Below the pieces are notes generated by a model that saw nothing but the letters and a program-made list of their open reading frames with translations, ran no database searches and was not told the DNA's origin. A stretch of DNA of 64,000 nt, taken from the NCBI GenBank assembly GCA_033398695.1, contig CM065818.1, forward strand, positions 81,030,092-81,094,091, given 5' to 3'. Below, one piece after another: positions 11,305 through 21,863 of this stretch (the first letter of the stretch is position 1; the number at the start of each line of letters is the position of its first letter). The stretch is from Orobanche coerulescens. Taxonomy: Eukaryota; Streptophyta; Magnoliopsida; Lamiales; Orobanchaceae. The translations under genes and the position numbers were made by a program.

Positions 11305-13766
11305 TGTAACACCCCAAACTAGGCGGATATTACAGTGTCGTGGACCCCCGACTGGGACCCACCAGGCGGATGAAAATGAATGAATTATACAGTAAATGTA
11401 GTACCGAACCACATTACAACATCAATTACTCCGATGAGGAGTTTTATACAACACACCTGTGATTAAATAGAATACATGTGTATTTTATGTGACGATAAAA
11501 TACACAACACCGAATGAAATGAGTATTCAAACGGAATGTCTGCAGCGGAATAAATAAAGGAAACATAAATGATGAATAAATGATCGAATGCATCGGGGCC
11601 CCCTACTAGTATCACTGACTCCTCGCCGTCACCGTGCTCTCCCGTGCCTTAGCCTTGCCATGACACAGCAGATCCCCAACGGGCCGCCATACGTAACAAC
11701 AATCCTCAAGGGTTGAAAATACACAATCATGATATATCTGGAATTATGATTTATCCTGTCGAAACATACGCAATCAAACATGCTATATGAATCAACTATC
11801 AGTACGGCTCAAAGGAATGGCGCCACACTACGCCCGGGATGGAAATGTGTCCGTGCACAAGCCACCAACGATCAATACACGTGTGGTCTTGTACCTAATC
11901 AGTCTCACGAAGCCATCAACTCGTGTGCACAGTCCAATGTGAGGCCACCAACCAACACACGACTATAATGTGCCCGACATGAAAATCCTACACATACCAA
12001 CCGGCACGCCAGTATGACCCGGAATGCCACAATATGACAAAAGTGACAACGAAAATGAATAATGACTCACCAAGATTAAATGATGGTGAAATGAATGATA
12101 GCTCAATGAAATGATCGGAACCGTCGTTCCTTATGACTGAGGTGAGTAATTGACAATGACAGGTTTTGATACGGTAAATACAGTGATGAATGAGTTATGA
12201 TTATGAATGAACAACAACAAAAGGAATGAATATCCTTTTAACCGAGTAAGAATTAACTTACACAATACCGATGATAATGTCCTTCCACGAACAACGTCCT
12301 AAATGAAATGTCGGTCGCTCGAACAACCTTGAACAATAATAGTTACCAACAACCGATCAAAACATGAATCAAATACGATCATAACCGACCCAAACGTCGA
12401 TACAACAATATCCGAACTCGTAGATGAACTCTAACGAAAACATTGAGATACCCGTTGGTTAAAACCAAACCCGAATTATCGAACCAACTCCAACATGATT
12501 GATTCAAACCAGCAAAACATTATCAATGACATCAATAATCTCATAGAAGTCCACAATTCAAGTTTATACTAACGACAATCGGAAATCCTCAAAATAACCG
12601 AAGTCAACCCCAAGGGTTCTTGAAATAATTCCGAAAATAACCATTAAATCCGTAGGAATATATTTATCCACGCTAGATAATCCATAACTAACATATTCCA
12701 ATGATAATCCAAGCTTACACAAAGAAATCGGAAGGAAAACCCAAAAATCCGAAATTCTAGATCCAAGAGATTAATACCTTTGATTCGATGTGATGAAGAT
12801 GATGAAATGATGATCAATCCGAAAGATGAGCTTGAAGATGATGATTGATGATTACACCTCGAAAAATCCTCTCTAAATCGCTTGAAATCGCCCAAAACTA
12901 CCGAAGGAATGAAATGAGATGAGTAAATGACGAAGTCTGACTAACTGTCCAATTTATAGTCAGTCCAGGTTAGCGTGCGCTAGCCCTTGTGCGTAGCGTG
13001 CGCTAACGAGTAATTTGGGTAGTCCAGTACCCACTGTCCGAACACGGTAGCGCGCGCTACGTACCTTCTTGTAGCGTGCGCTACGGCCATACTACTAGCG
13101 TGCGCTAAGATCCATTATTAGCGTGCGCTATCGAAATATTGATGCCAGATCGGAGTCAAAATCGTCGCTTCCGATTCGACTTTGATAGCGTGCGCTACAA
13201 CCATTGTTTAGCGTGCGCTAATATATCGGTTGCGTACGCTAACAACAATACATAGCGTGCGCTATGAATAAATCCAGTCGATCCGGTAGCCACCGACTCA
13301 ACGATCTGTCCCTAGCGCGCTACTCCACACATATAGCGTGCGCTACTACAACCCGTTAGCGCGCTACTTACCACTCGTAGCGTGCGCTACCTATAACTCA
13401 CCTGCAGTCCAGTGCCTTCTGGACTGCAGCCAGGGTAACCTTAGCGTGCGCTAAAGCTGAGTGGTAGCGTGCGCTACCTATACCCAATTAGCGTACGCTA
13501 AAAGGAGTATGTAGCGTGCGCTACTCCTCACGCACAGCTCGCAAAGAGAATGACAATGATGATAAACACGGCACGAAACTCCAATCAGATTAGTGATGAA
13601 TGACGATTGATACACGATACGATTACTCTGAATGATGAATACCATGACTGAATATGAGTGACAAATGATCAATAATGAATGAAATTACTGAGTACCAATT
13701 ACTGAATGATAAATACTGAATGATAATTACTGAGTGATAATTACTGAATTACAACTGGGTATTACA
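11305..13766 (-). repeat. Tekay 5' LTR of copy B (2462 bp)
   Basis: Plus-strand ends TGTAACACCCC and GGTATTACA, with the primer-binding site at 11289. It is almost identical to 3621-6079 apart from patches at CAG/CTG/CCGG sites, so the array is young. The sequence beyond 13766 changes abruptly to a different LTR family. Confidence 0.92.
12969..13520. repeat. TAGCGTGCGCTA cluster in second Tekay LTR
   Basis: Same cluster as 5287-5845, about 18 sites with the same order and spacing. Differences between the two clusters fall in the spacers (13140-13440), not in the 12-mers. Confidence 0.88.
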
Positions 13767-15174
13767 CGGAATAACGTAGACATGTCGACATGCATACGTA
13801 GTATGCACCATGCATACTAAAGTCATGAATTACATTCGGTCGCCCCATTCCCCAACACCATGAAGATTTTGTCACATTTGTTATCTTTTCATTACAAGGT
13901 CTTCACAAATCTTTGTCAAAGATCATCACAAAGATTCCACCCCCACATCACAAACACATCGCCCCCCCCCCCCCCCTATCATTTTGTTCAAGTATGTCAC
14001 TTTCAAAGATTTCCTTTGATATTGTCCCTACTTTGAAGATACCTTCCCCACCATTACTACAAATCGTCCAAGCCTTCCCCACCTCAATAAAAAACGGCCC
14101 AAGCTTAAGATTTGATGAAGACTTTCATCAAATATCTTCTTCATGTCACCATCACCATAATAACTCCAAATGAAGATATTTCTCCTTCCCACCATGATAC
14201 CTCACGATTTGAACAAAAGAATTTGATGAAGACTTTCATCAAATGTCTCCTTCATGTCATTATCCTTCATGTCCTAATCACCATGATAATTCCAAAAAGA
14301 CTTGATATCATATCACCTTCCCACCATGATACCTCACGATTTGAACAAAAGAATTTGATGAAGACTTTCATCAAATGTCTCCTTCATGTCATTATCCTTC
14401 ATGTCCTAATCACCATGATAATTCCAAAAAGACTTGATATCATATCACCTTCCCACCATGATACCTCACGATTTGAACAAAAGAATTTGATGAAGACTTT
14501 CATCAAATGTCTCCTTCATGTCATTATCCTTCATGTCCTAATCACCATGATAATTCCAAAAAGACTTGATATCATATCACCTTCCCACCATAATACCTCA
14601 CGATTTGAACAAAAGAATTTGATGAAGACTTTCATCAAATGTCTCCTTCATGTCATTATCCTTCATGTCCTAATCACCATGATAATTCCAAAAAGACTTG
14701 ATATCATATCACCACAAAATCCTCATGAACCCTACATGATTCGGCCGATTTGAAGGAGTTGCTAGGAAGTTTCATTTCTCGTTTTGTTGTATTTTCTTAC
14801 GGTTGGAAACTACTATATATAGTAGTACTTGTAACATTTGTAAACAATCTTGAATATTAATAAACCTTGTATTTCTTTGAAATATACGTTGAACGAGTTC
14901 AACAAAACTTTAGTTATTATTTCGACGCGTCTCGAATTATAACTTGATCAATTCTCAATAGGTCTTGAGGAGAGATTATCTTTATTGAGTTATAGGTCTA
15001 ATTCGGTAAAACACATTCAAATCCATACACTACCCTACATCACGGCCGAAAACCGTATAAATTTCGGCCACCACCTTGTATTTTTTGTTGATACTTTGAT
15101 ACTTGTCAAAACATAATAACCTTCCGTTGTATTTCATACGCTTTACGTACACTTACATACGTAATTCGTATCAT
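13767..15174 (+). repeat. CRM-like chromovirus LTR in plus orientation, cut by the Tekay array
   Basis: From about 14760 the sequence is the reverse complement of the LTRs at 18321-19481 and 23713-24866, including the motif around the TATATATAGTAG segment, and it ends ACGTAATTCGTATCA at 15174, the LTR terminus. Its start lies left of the Tekay array, outside the window. It could be a solo LTR or the 3' LTR of a plus-strand element. It interrupts the left LTR of Tat C: the flank at 15175 (TTTATCCAGC) continues the sequence seen intact at 25108. Its centre differs from the other two LTRs by a 132-bp tandem repeat. Confidence 0.82.
14185..14712 (+). repeat. Four tandem copies of a 132-bp unit inside the CRM-like LTR
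   Basis: Units begin at 14185, 14317, 14449 and 14581. The last three are almost identical; the first is diverged at its end. Each unit carries an inverted repeat, TTTGATGAAG next to CTTTCATCAAA. Because 132 is a multiple of three, the array gives a spurious repetitive ORF (14112-14753). Confidence 0.9.
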
Positions 15175-16089
15175 TTATCCAGCTCTTGAGAGAAGCTTTG
15201 GTGTTCTTGCTCTCTGCCGATCGTCTGCCGTGTGAGAGAGGCTGAGAGAGAAGAAAGAACCAAGAGATAGCTGTTGCCAAGAGTAGGACTGCCAAGTTCT
15301 GGGTTGAACTTCTGTATTGTGAGTTGGAGCGAGAATCAGATAGTTCAGAGAGTTGGCCGAGAATCTGAAGAAGTGTCCAAGTGCAGGCAGCCTTCTGTTT
15401 ATAGGGGCTGGGATGCCCTGTTTCCCGGCGTGCGATCGTCTTTTGTCTAATATAATAATGGGGCGATCATCTTTAAGTCATATGGGTTGTCTGCCTAAAG
15501 TCCAAGGCGGCTGCTGGCAGCCAACTGTGCGGTCCAATGAGGAGCCGGCACGTGTCCAGAGTTGCTGTCACGGGCGGTCCCACTGACACCTTTAGGCGGG
15601 TCTGTCGGCTGGTGGAAAGATGCTGACAGGCTGTGGTCAATGATCCATGAAATGCGGATCTTGTCTCGGAACTGCACGTGGGTGACGTTGCTTCGCGCAT
15701 TGGCCCTTGCTGACTGGACGATCTATGGCTTCGCGTGGCATGAGGCGGTCGTCATCGGTCGGTCACCAAAGGTCGACATCGGTCGGTCACCAAAGGTCGA
15801 CATCGGTCGGTCACTAGGGGTCGATCGGCAAGTACCGAGAGATGATCGTCTTAGATGTCGATTGCTCGGCACCGGGACTTGTCCTGGGACCTTCGGTAGT
15901 CAGCTAGTCGGCCACCAGGAGTCGATCGCCAAGTACCGAGAGATGATCATCTTGGATGTCAATCGCTCGGCACCGGGGCTCGTCCTGGGACCTTCGGCCG
16001 GCAGTTATGCCTTGGCTGCTGGGCTCTAGCTCGATCGCCCGGTCTCTGAGGCGATCGCCTGTTTGAGATGTTTAAATCTCGACACGACA
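15175..16089 (-). repeat. Tat C 3' LTR, remaining part
   Basis: It matches 25108-26000 of the 5' LTR and ends CGACACGACA. The first about 217 bp of the LTR are displaced by the CRM-like LTR and lie left of the window. A 24-bp unit (CATCGGTCGGTCACCAAAGG and so on) occurs three times at about 15755-15825 and twice in the other LTR. Confidence 0.85.
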
Positions 16090-16102
16090 ATTGCCCCCCA
16101 GC
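16090..16102 (-). promoter_or_regulatory. Polypurine tract, Tat C
   Basis: Minus strand reads GCTGGGGGGCAAT next to the LTR end; the equivalent in Tat D is GCTGGGGGATAAT. Confidence 0.7.
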
Positions 16103-16983
16103 TTGCTCCGATATTGAAGACATGGGGCGAGGTGGTTCATGCTGGCGAACGTGTAGGATGGAGATGGGCGATCCGTTGAGCTGACTTTGGTTTCCGGACT
16201 TGGGCGATCTGGTCGATTGGCTAGCTATCGTTCGGTCTTGTACCTGCAAAAAACAACATTGGCCGATCCCTCGTAGAAACTTGATTATTTCGTCGCTGAG
16301 GAACCGTGCACAGTCGTGGAGTTCGATGGACCGACTCCATGACCGTGTCTTATGCGCGAACGACATTGTCTGTCTCGTGACTCATTTTATTATGAGGGTC
16401 CTCTGTTAGGCTGCGCCTCGCCTCGTATTTAAACGAAGGGTGTGCTGTCTTGGTCTAGAGGAGTCCTTGCGCGGGGCGTCGTCGGATTAATTAACTCCAC
16501 TTCCATGGCTTGTTAGATCTGCTTCCACCTCGGCCCACCATGAAGATGGCGGACCTCGACGGTGTACGTTGAGACGGGGGTAGTGACGCGTCGCCTTATC
16601 CGGGTTCACTATGTTTAGATGATGAACCTTTGAGGGCGGGCGATCGTGTCCACTGATTAACTTGGAGGGCCCTTAGACTACGCCGGCCTCGTATTTAAAT
16701 GAAGGGCGGGCGATCTTGGCCCAAAAGGACCTTGCATGGCCTAAGTAGTCGGTTCCATCGACCACCAGGACCATAGCTGTATTATTCCACCTCAGATCGT
16801 CATGTAGGTGCCGACCTTCGATGGTGTACATTGTGCGGTTGGAGGCGATCTCGTGCCGTAGTCCACCATGTTAGATGATGAAATGTAGATGGCGAGTGAG
16901 TCCTCCGGTTTTGATGATGTTGCTTGATACTGGCGATCGGGCTGGAAGACTGGAGATCGTCGTTCGGGCGCCGATCACGCCGC
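16103..16983 (-). other. Tat C non-coding 3' region with diverged direct repeats
   Basis: No coding potential is seen. Blocks around the phrases CTCGTATTTAAACGAAGGG (about 16418) and CGTATTTAAATGAAGGGCGG (about 16689) recur with a spacing near 270 bp and match 59200-59760 of Tat D. The stretch 16103-16200 matches 55466-55540 of Tat D, so the whole antisense-gene segment is missing here. Confidence 0.72.
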
Positions 16984-18132
16984 TCATAGGCTAAGAAGAA
17001 ACCTTTGCCTGGCCAGAAAGTCTGCGGCTTTAGCGCGGAAAATCGCGTAGGTCGAGGGTTGGTCTTTCGTAAGATGCCTGAACATAGGCGAAAGACCATG
17101 GAATCCTCCTAGGACCGCGTAGAGGGCGATCTCATCGCTTATGGGCTCACCATTGAGGATGATCTCGTCTACCCGATCGATGTAGTCCGAGTCGGACTCT
17201 TCTTCCCCTTGCCTGATCTGCATCATGCGATGGGGACCTTCCGGACGAGCGACCCTGGTGGCGAAGTACGTTGTGAAGTCGTTCGCCAGTTGATTGAAGG
17301 AACCAATGGATCGAGGCGGCAATGAGGCGTACCACCTGTGGGCAAGGTCGTCCAGCGTCAGAGGGAACATTTGGCATCTGGTCGCGTCTGATGCCCCACA
17401 CCCGGTCATGTATATGTTGAACTTGCTCAGGTGTGTTTTGGGGTCTGATCTCCCCTCATACAAAGGGGTTTGCGGAGGAGCGATCTTATGCTGCACGGGG
17501 GCGAGCTCTATATGGACCGCGAGAGGCTCGCTCGGCCCAGCGATCTTGCTCTTGGCATCTGCCCCAGATTCCAGGAGCGCCTTCATATCGTCGAGCTGGA
17601 GTTGCATCGCGGCCATCGCTGTAGCTCGGTCGCTCGTGGATCGGCTTTGAGAGCGGGAGCCAAGGCGATCGTGTACCGATCTCTTGACTCCGCTGTTGCC
17701 GACCTCGGATTTTTAGCGAGGAGGAGCCAGATGGCTGGTCGGCCTTCGGGAAGTCGGATACGCCGAACTCCTAGTGACGGACTCGAGCTCCGTCGTCTCG
17801 TGGCTGGGGCCGGACTGCCCCGGTCGCCAAGATGGGTCGCTGCCCAGGCGATCGAAAACAAAGGTGCCCCGGCTGGCGAGCGCCTCTTCTTGCGAATGGG
17901 AGCCTCCTGGCGATCGCTTGGTCAGTAGCGCCTTGAACTTTTGTTTGGTCATCCAGCGGATGGCCGATGGGGTGATAGCGGGAGGCGCGTCGAGAGCACT
18001 CCGTCGCTCCTGTAGGATGGCCATGGCCTCCTTTATCTGTTCCGAAGTTTGGAACTGATCGAGCGGGAGACTTGGGCCGTCCCTCAGGGGCAGGATCGAG
18101 CATCTCGGACCGCGGCGGCTACCCTCCGCCAT
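16984..18132 (-). pseudogene. Tat C gag (one in-frame stop)
   Basis: Start Met at 18132 is the first after an upstream TAG. The frame runs 140 codons to a TAA at 17713-17715 and continues in the same register to 16984. The first part is rich in Arg, Ser and Pro. The second part carries a retrotransposon-gag core: PLYEGRSDPKTHL, a Cys-Met-Phe-Pro segment, LAHRWYASLP and SFNQLANDF, typical of the Tat/Athila branch. No zinc knuckle or protease follows; at 16984 the sequence changes to the 3' repeat region, so the C-terminal part and pol are deleted. Confidence 0.8.
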
Positions 18133-18320
18133 CGGCTGTGGCTCAGACTACGATGGAACGAGGGTCTGGTGGGCCGTCCGGTGGCTTTCTTCGATGCAGA
18201 GGCGGAAGACATGATTCTGAAAGCCTTCTCTGAAGAACAGTGAGTGTTTCTTCAGGTATATGCCCCAGAGAACAGTGAGTGTTCTTCGAGACGGTAGGAT
18301 AAAAAATTGAGGGTTAGATG
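18133..18320 (-). other. Tat C leader between gag and the CRM-like insertion
   Basis: 188 bp with no coding potential. Its last five bases, AGATG (18316-18320), are the target duplication of the CRM-like element and recur at 24867-24871. Confidence 0.7.
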
Positions 18321-19481
18321 TGATACGAATTACGTATGTAAGTGTACGTAAAAACGTATAAAATACAACGGAAGATTATCACGGTCTTATGATACGAATT
18401 CTCTCTCGGTACAGCAGAAGACTCTTTCACGTACGGTAGCGAACAGTACTCAGCCGAAATGAAGCAAGCCGCTACAGCAGTTCCGAACAGCAGCAACTCG
18501 TCGATATAGCACTTCCGAACAGCAAGACTCGCTCGATACAACAATTTCGAACAGCAGGACCCGCTCGATACAGCAACTCGTCGATACAGCAAAATAAAAG
18601 GTGGTAGCCGAAATTTATACGGTTTTCGGCCGGGATGTAGGATAGTGTATGGGTTTGAATGTGTTTTACCGAATTAGACCTATAACTCGATAAAAATAAT
18701 CTCTCCTCAAGACCTATTGAGAATCGATCAAGTTATAATTCGAGACGCGTCGAAATAATAACTAAAGTTTTGTTGAACTCGTTCAACGTATATTTCAAAG
18801 AAATACAAGGTTTATTAATATTCAAGATATGTTACAAATACAACGAGCACTACCATATATAGTAGTTTCCAACCGAAAGAAAATACAACAAAACGAGAAA
18901 ACGAAACTTCCTAGCAACATCCTAATCGGCCGAAAATATCAAGGAGATACCAAGCAATCTTGGATTTTATTGTTTGATTGAGACATGAAGAAATCTTGGT
19001 CTTTATTTCATGATGGTGACATGAAAGATCCTTGATGAAAGTCTTCGCAAATCATCCCTTCTTGCAAGCTTCCAATCGGCCGAAGATACCAAGAGATTAT
19101 GAGGATTTTGTATGATATCAATCTCTTTGGAATTATATAGGTGATTATGACTTGAGGGAAAATGACATGAATCATGAAAGTCTTTCTTCAAATCTTGTGT
19201 CTTTGGCCGTTTGTCATCATGGTGGGGAAGGAGAATAACTTCATTATCTTGTTAAAGATATGAAGTCAAGTGAGGTCCCTTTCAAGCATGCCTTGGCCGA
19301 TTTTTCATGCTTTCGGACCGATTCCGTCGTCGAATTTTACGTTACTCCGATTCCGATTAATAACGTAACTCCAATCCGCATATTCTTTTCTCCCAAGTAT
19401 AATAATGCATGACCATGCGTATCGTCGTGGACGTCGATTTTTATTGGAGCTTCTTCGATTGGAATATTAGATATCGTATCA
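18321..19481 (-). repeat. CRM-like 3' LTR (1161 bp)
   Basis: Starts TGATACGAATTACG and ends ATATCGTATCA. Outside a patch at about 18430-18660 it differs from 23713-24866 by only a handful of transitions, so the insertion is recent. Confidence 0.93.
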
Positions 19482-20334
19482 TTCCCTCCTTCTTTGAAAG
19501 GAATTGACCTCAATTCCGTAATGCCATCGTCGTCAAGGTAAGGCGAGAGATCACCTACGTTGAAAGTCGCGTGTACTCCGTATATGCGTTGTCGTTCACT
19601 TTTTCCACAATTTTGTACGGACCCTCGGCTCTCGGCATCAATTTGTTCTTCCGTTTGCTTGGGAATCTTTCTTTTCTCAAATGTATCCAAACTAAGTCGC
19701 CAACTTCAAATAACCTCGCTTTTTTATTTTTGTTCGACTTCCGTTTGTAAATTTCATTCACTTCTTTAATCCGTTCCCGTATCTTTTCATGTAACTTCAT
19801 CATTGATTTGAGTTTTGCTTCGGCGTCTTTGTGAACCAATTCGTTGCTCGGCAAGGGAATCAAGTCCAATGGCAAGTGCGGATTTAATCCGTATACTACT
19901 TCAAAAGGTGAATGGGCCGTGGCATAACCGGGTGATCGGTTGTATGCGAATTCCGCATGAGCAAGTTTAACGTCCCAATCCTTCTGTGTTTTATTTACCA
20001 ACCCTCGCAATAATGCTCCCAAGGTTCGATTAGTTACCTCGGTCTGTCCATCGGTTTGTGGGTGATGTGAAGTACTGAATAGGAGTTTAGTACCGACTTT
20101 CCTCCATAAAGTATTCCAGAAGTAACTCAGAAATTTGGAATCTCGATCCGACACGATAGTTTTTGGAACTCCGTGTAAACGAACTACTTCCCGGAAGTAC
20201 AAGTCCGCCACATTGCTTGCATCATCGGTTTTGTGGCATGCGATAAAGTGAGCCATTTTCGAAAAACGGTCGACGACCACCATGATCGAGTCTTTGCCTC
20301 GTTGAGTACGAGGTAAAGCCACAATAAAATCCAT
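19337..20334 (-). pseudogene. CRM-like integrase, C-terminal frame extending into the 3' LTR
   Basis: The first frame (20334-19555) holds the integrase core: MDFIVALP with the first Asp, IVSDRDSKF with the second, [10 protein letters not shown] with Glu. It then enters the beta-rich C-terminal domain ([15 protein letters not shown]). A small deletion near 19575 shifts the frame, and the second frame (19690-19337) carries [12 protein letters not shown] and continues about 145 bp past the LTR edge at 19481. A C terminus encoded partly in the LTR is a known trait of CRM elements, where the tail is linked to centromere targeting. Confidence 0.82.
19482..19501 (-). promoter_or_regulatory. Polypurine tract, CRM-like element
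   Basis: Minus strand reads CCTTTCAAAGAAGGAGGGAA directly against the 3' LTR. The integrase frame passes through it. Confidence 0.8.
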
Positions 20335-21466
20335 CGAGACATCCTCCCACGGTCGTAATGCATCGCAACGGCATGTATGTACTCGACTTGAACGAACTTT
20401 TCATCATGTGACAAGTGACGCATTTACTCACGATTGTGCTTACGTCACCATACATCTTTGGCCAAAAGAAGTGTTCTTTTAGCACTTCTACAGTCTTGGT
20501 CGAGCCGAAGTGACCGGCTAGCCCTCCTCCGTGCGCCTCCCGAACTAGCAATTCCCGAATTGTATGTCTCGGCACACATAATTTATTCCCCTTGAAGAGA
20601 AAGCCATCCTGTAACACAAATTCCTCGTACGGGGCTGTTTTACAACGGTTAAAAATTTCCCCGAAGTCCAAATCGTCGCTGTAATGATCTTTCAAAGTCT
20701 CGAACCCCAACAAACGAACATCTAGCATCGACAGTAAGGCATACCGTCTCGATAGTGCATCCGCCACTATATTACTCTTCCCGTCTTTGTACTTGGAAGA
20801 AAAGTGAAAAGATTGTAAAAATTCCACCCATTTTGCATGCCTCGGGCTTAGCTTACTTTGTCCGTTGATGTATTTTAACGACTCGTGATCCGAGTGCAGC
20901 ACGAAATGTTTCGAACGTAGATAATGACTCCAATGATCGAGTGCTCTCACGATAGCATAGAACTCCTTGTCGTAAGTACAATAATTCACTCGGGCGCCAC
21001 TTAGTTTCTCCGAAAAATAGGCGATGGGACGGCCTCTTTGGATAAGCACTGCCCCGATTCCAACTCCGCTAGCATCGCATTCTACCTCAAACGGTTGTGA
21101 AAAATCGGGTAACGTCAAAATCGGCGCTTCACATAATTTCCCCTTTAAATTTTCAAAAGCCTTTTGGGCCGCCTCGTTCCATACAAAGGTTCCTTTTTTT
21201 AGACACTCCGTGATCGGACTGGAGATGGTGCTAAAGTCCCGTATGAATCGCCGGTAAAAAGAAGCGAGGCCATGAAATGATCGTACCTCCGTGATTGTCT
21301 TTGGGGTCGGCCACGACTTGATTGCCGCGATCTTCTCTTGGTCGACCGAAACTCCGTCTTTCGAAACAACATAGCCGAGAAAGACAAGACTCTCGACTAG
21401 GAAAGTACACTTCTCCCGTTTTCCATAAAGTTTTTGTTCCCTTAGCGTCTCAAATACGTACCGCAA
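20335..21466 (-). pseudogene. CRM-like RT thumb, RNase H and integrase zinc finger
   Basis: The frame from 21466 starts just after the RT active site (RYVFETLREQKLY). It runs through the RNase H start (VECDASGVGIGAVL), the conserved SDHESLKY and NIVADALSR, and an intact HHCC finger (HGGGLAGH, CVTC). It loses register near 20380, just before the integrase core. The RT active site region (LDDILI at about 21500-21520) is split off by a short deletion that leaves a TGA. Confidence 0.85.
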
Positions 21467-21536
21467 ATGTTCGAGATGTTCCTCTACGGATCGATCAGAT
21501 TAAAATGTCGTCTAAGTATACGACATCTATCTTTCC

Positions 21537-21863
21537 CTAGAAAGGTTTGAGAACCTCGTTCATCAACATCTTAATATTGCTCGGGTCGTTGGTGAGGACG
21601 AATGGCATCACAACCCATTCGTAAAGTCCATTCTTTGTTTTAAACGCCGTTTTCCATTCGTCTCCCTCTCGCATGCGGATTTGATGGTATCCGCTCCGTA
21701 AATCAACTTTGGAAAATATAACCGAGCCATGTAACTCGTCCAGCATGTCGTCTAGTCTCGGGATGGGGAACCGATACTTGACGGTGATGTTATTCACGGC
21801 TCTCATCAATACACATTCGCCATGATCCGTCTTTTTTTGGTACAAGTAGAACTGGAACCGCAC
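21537..21863 (-). pseudogene. CRM-like RT palm fragment
   Basis: Carries [20 protein letters not shown] and the region before the active site. The usually invariant MPFGLTNAP segment reads [10 protein letters not shown] one-base shift near 21800 separates it from the gag-protease frame. Confidence 0.82.

Larger units (their letters stand above)
1..13766 (-). mobile_element. Tekay/Del-like Ty3/gypsy chromovirus, tandem LTR-internal-LTR-internal array (cut by left edge)
   Basis: Two internal regions (copy A, 1-3620; copy B, 6080-11304) alternate with two LTRs (3621-6079 and 11305-13766), all on the minus strand. Copy A repeats copy B at an offset of about 7.67 kb, so position 1 matches about position 7674. 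Domain order on the minus strand is gag, zinc knuckle, aspartic protease, RT, RNase H, integrase, chromodomain, which is the order of chromoviruses; long LTRs and a chromodomain of this kind fit the Tekay/Del clade. The middle LTR serves as 3' LTR of copy B and 5' LTR of copy A. The array sits in a CRM-like LTR that resumes at 13767 with CGGAA, the presumed target duplication; the partner lies outside the window. Confidence 0.9.

Noticed and set aside
11780..11968. 62-residue ORF also found at 4095-4283
   Set aside because: Same place in the two Tekay LTRs; identical because the LTRs are, and the composition does not look like protein.
14112..14753. 213-residue plus-strand ORF with three near-identical 44-residue repeats
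   Set aside because: It is only the translation of the 132-bp tandem repeat in an LTR; the unit length is a multiple of three, so the frame stays open by chance.
15353..15586. 77-residue ORF repeated at 25288-25521
   Set aside because: Both lie at the same place in the two Tat C LTRs; conservation follows from the LTR copies, and no motif is seen.
17294..18243. Several plus-strand ORFs of 60-150 residues opposite Tat C gag
   Set aside because: GC-rich shadow frames of the minus-strand gag with no splice signals, TATA box or domain, unlike the Tat D antisense gene.
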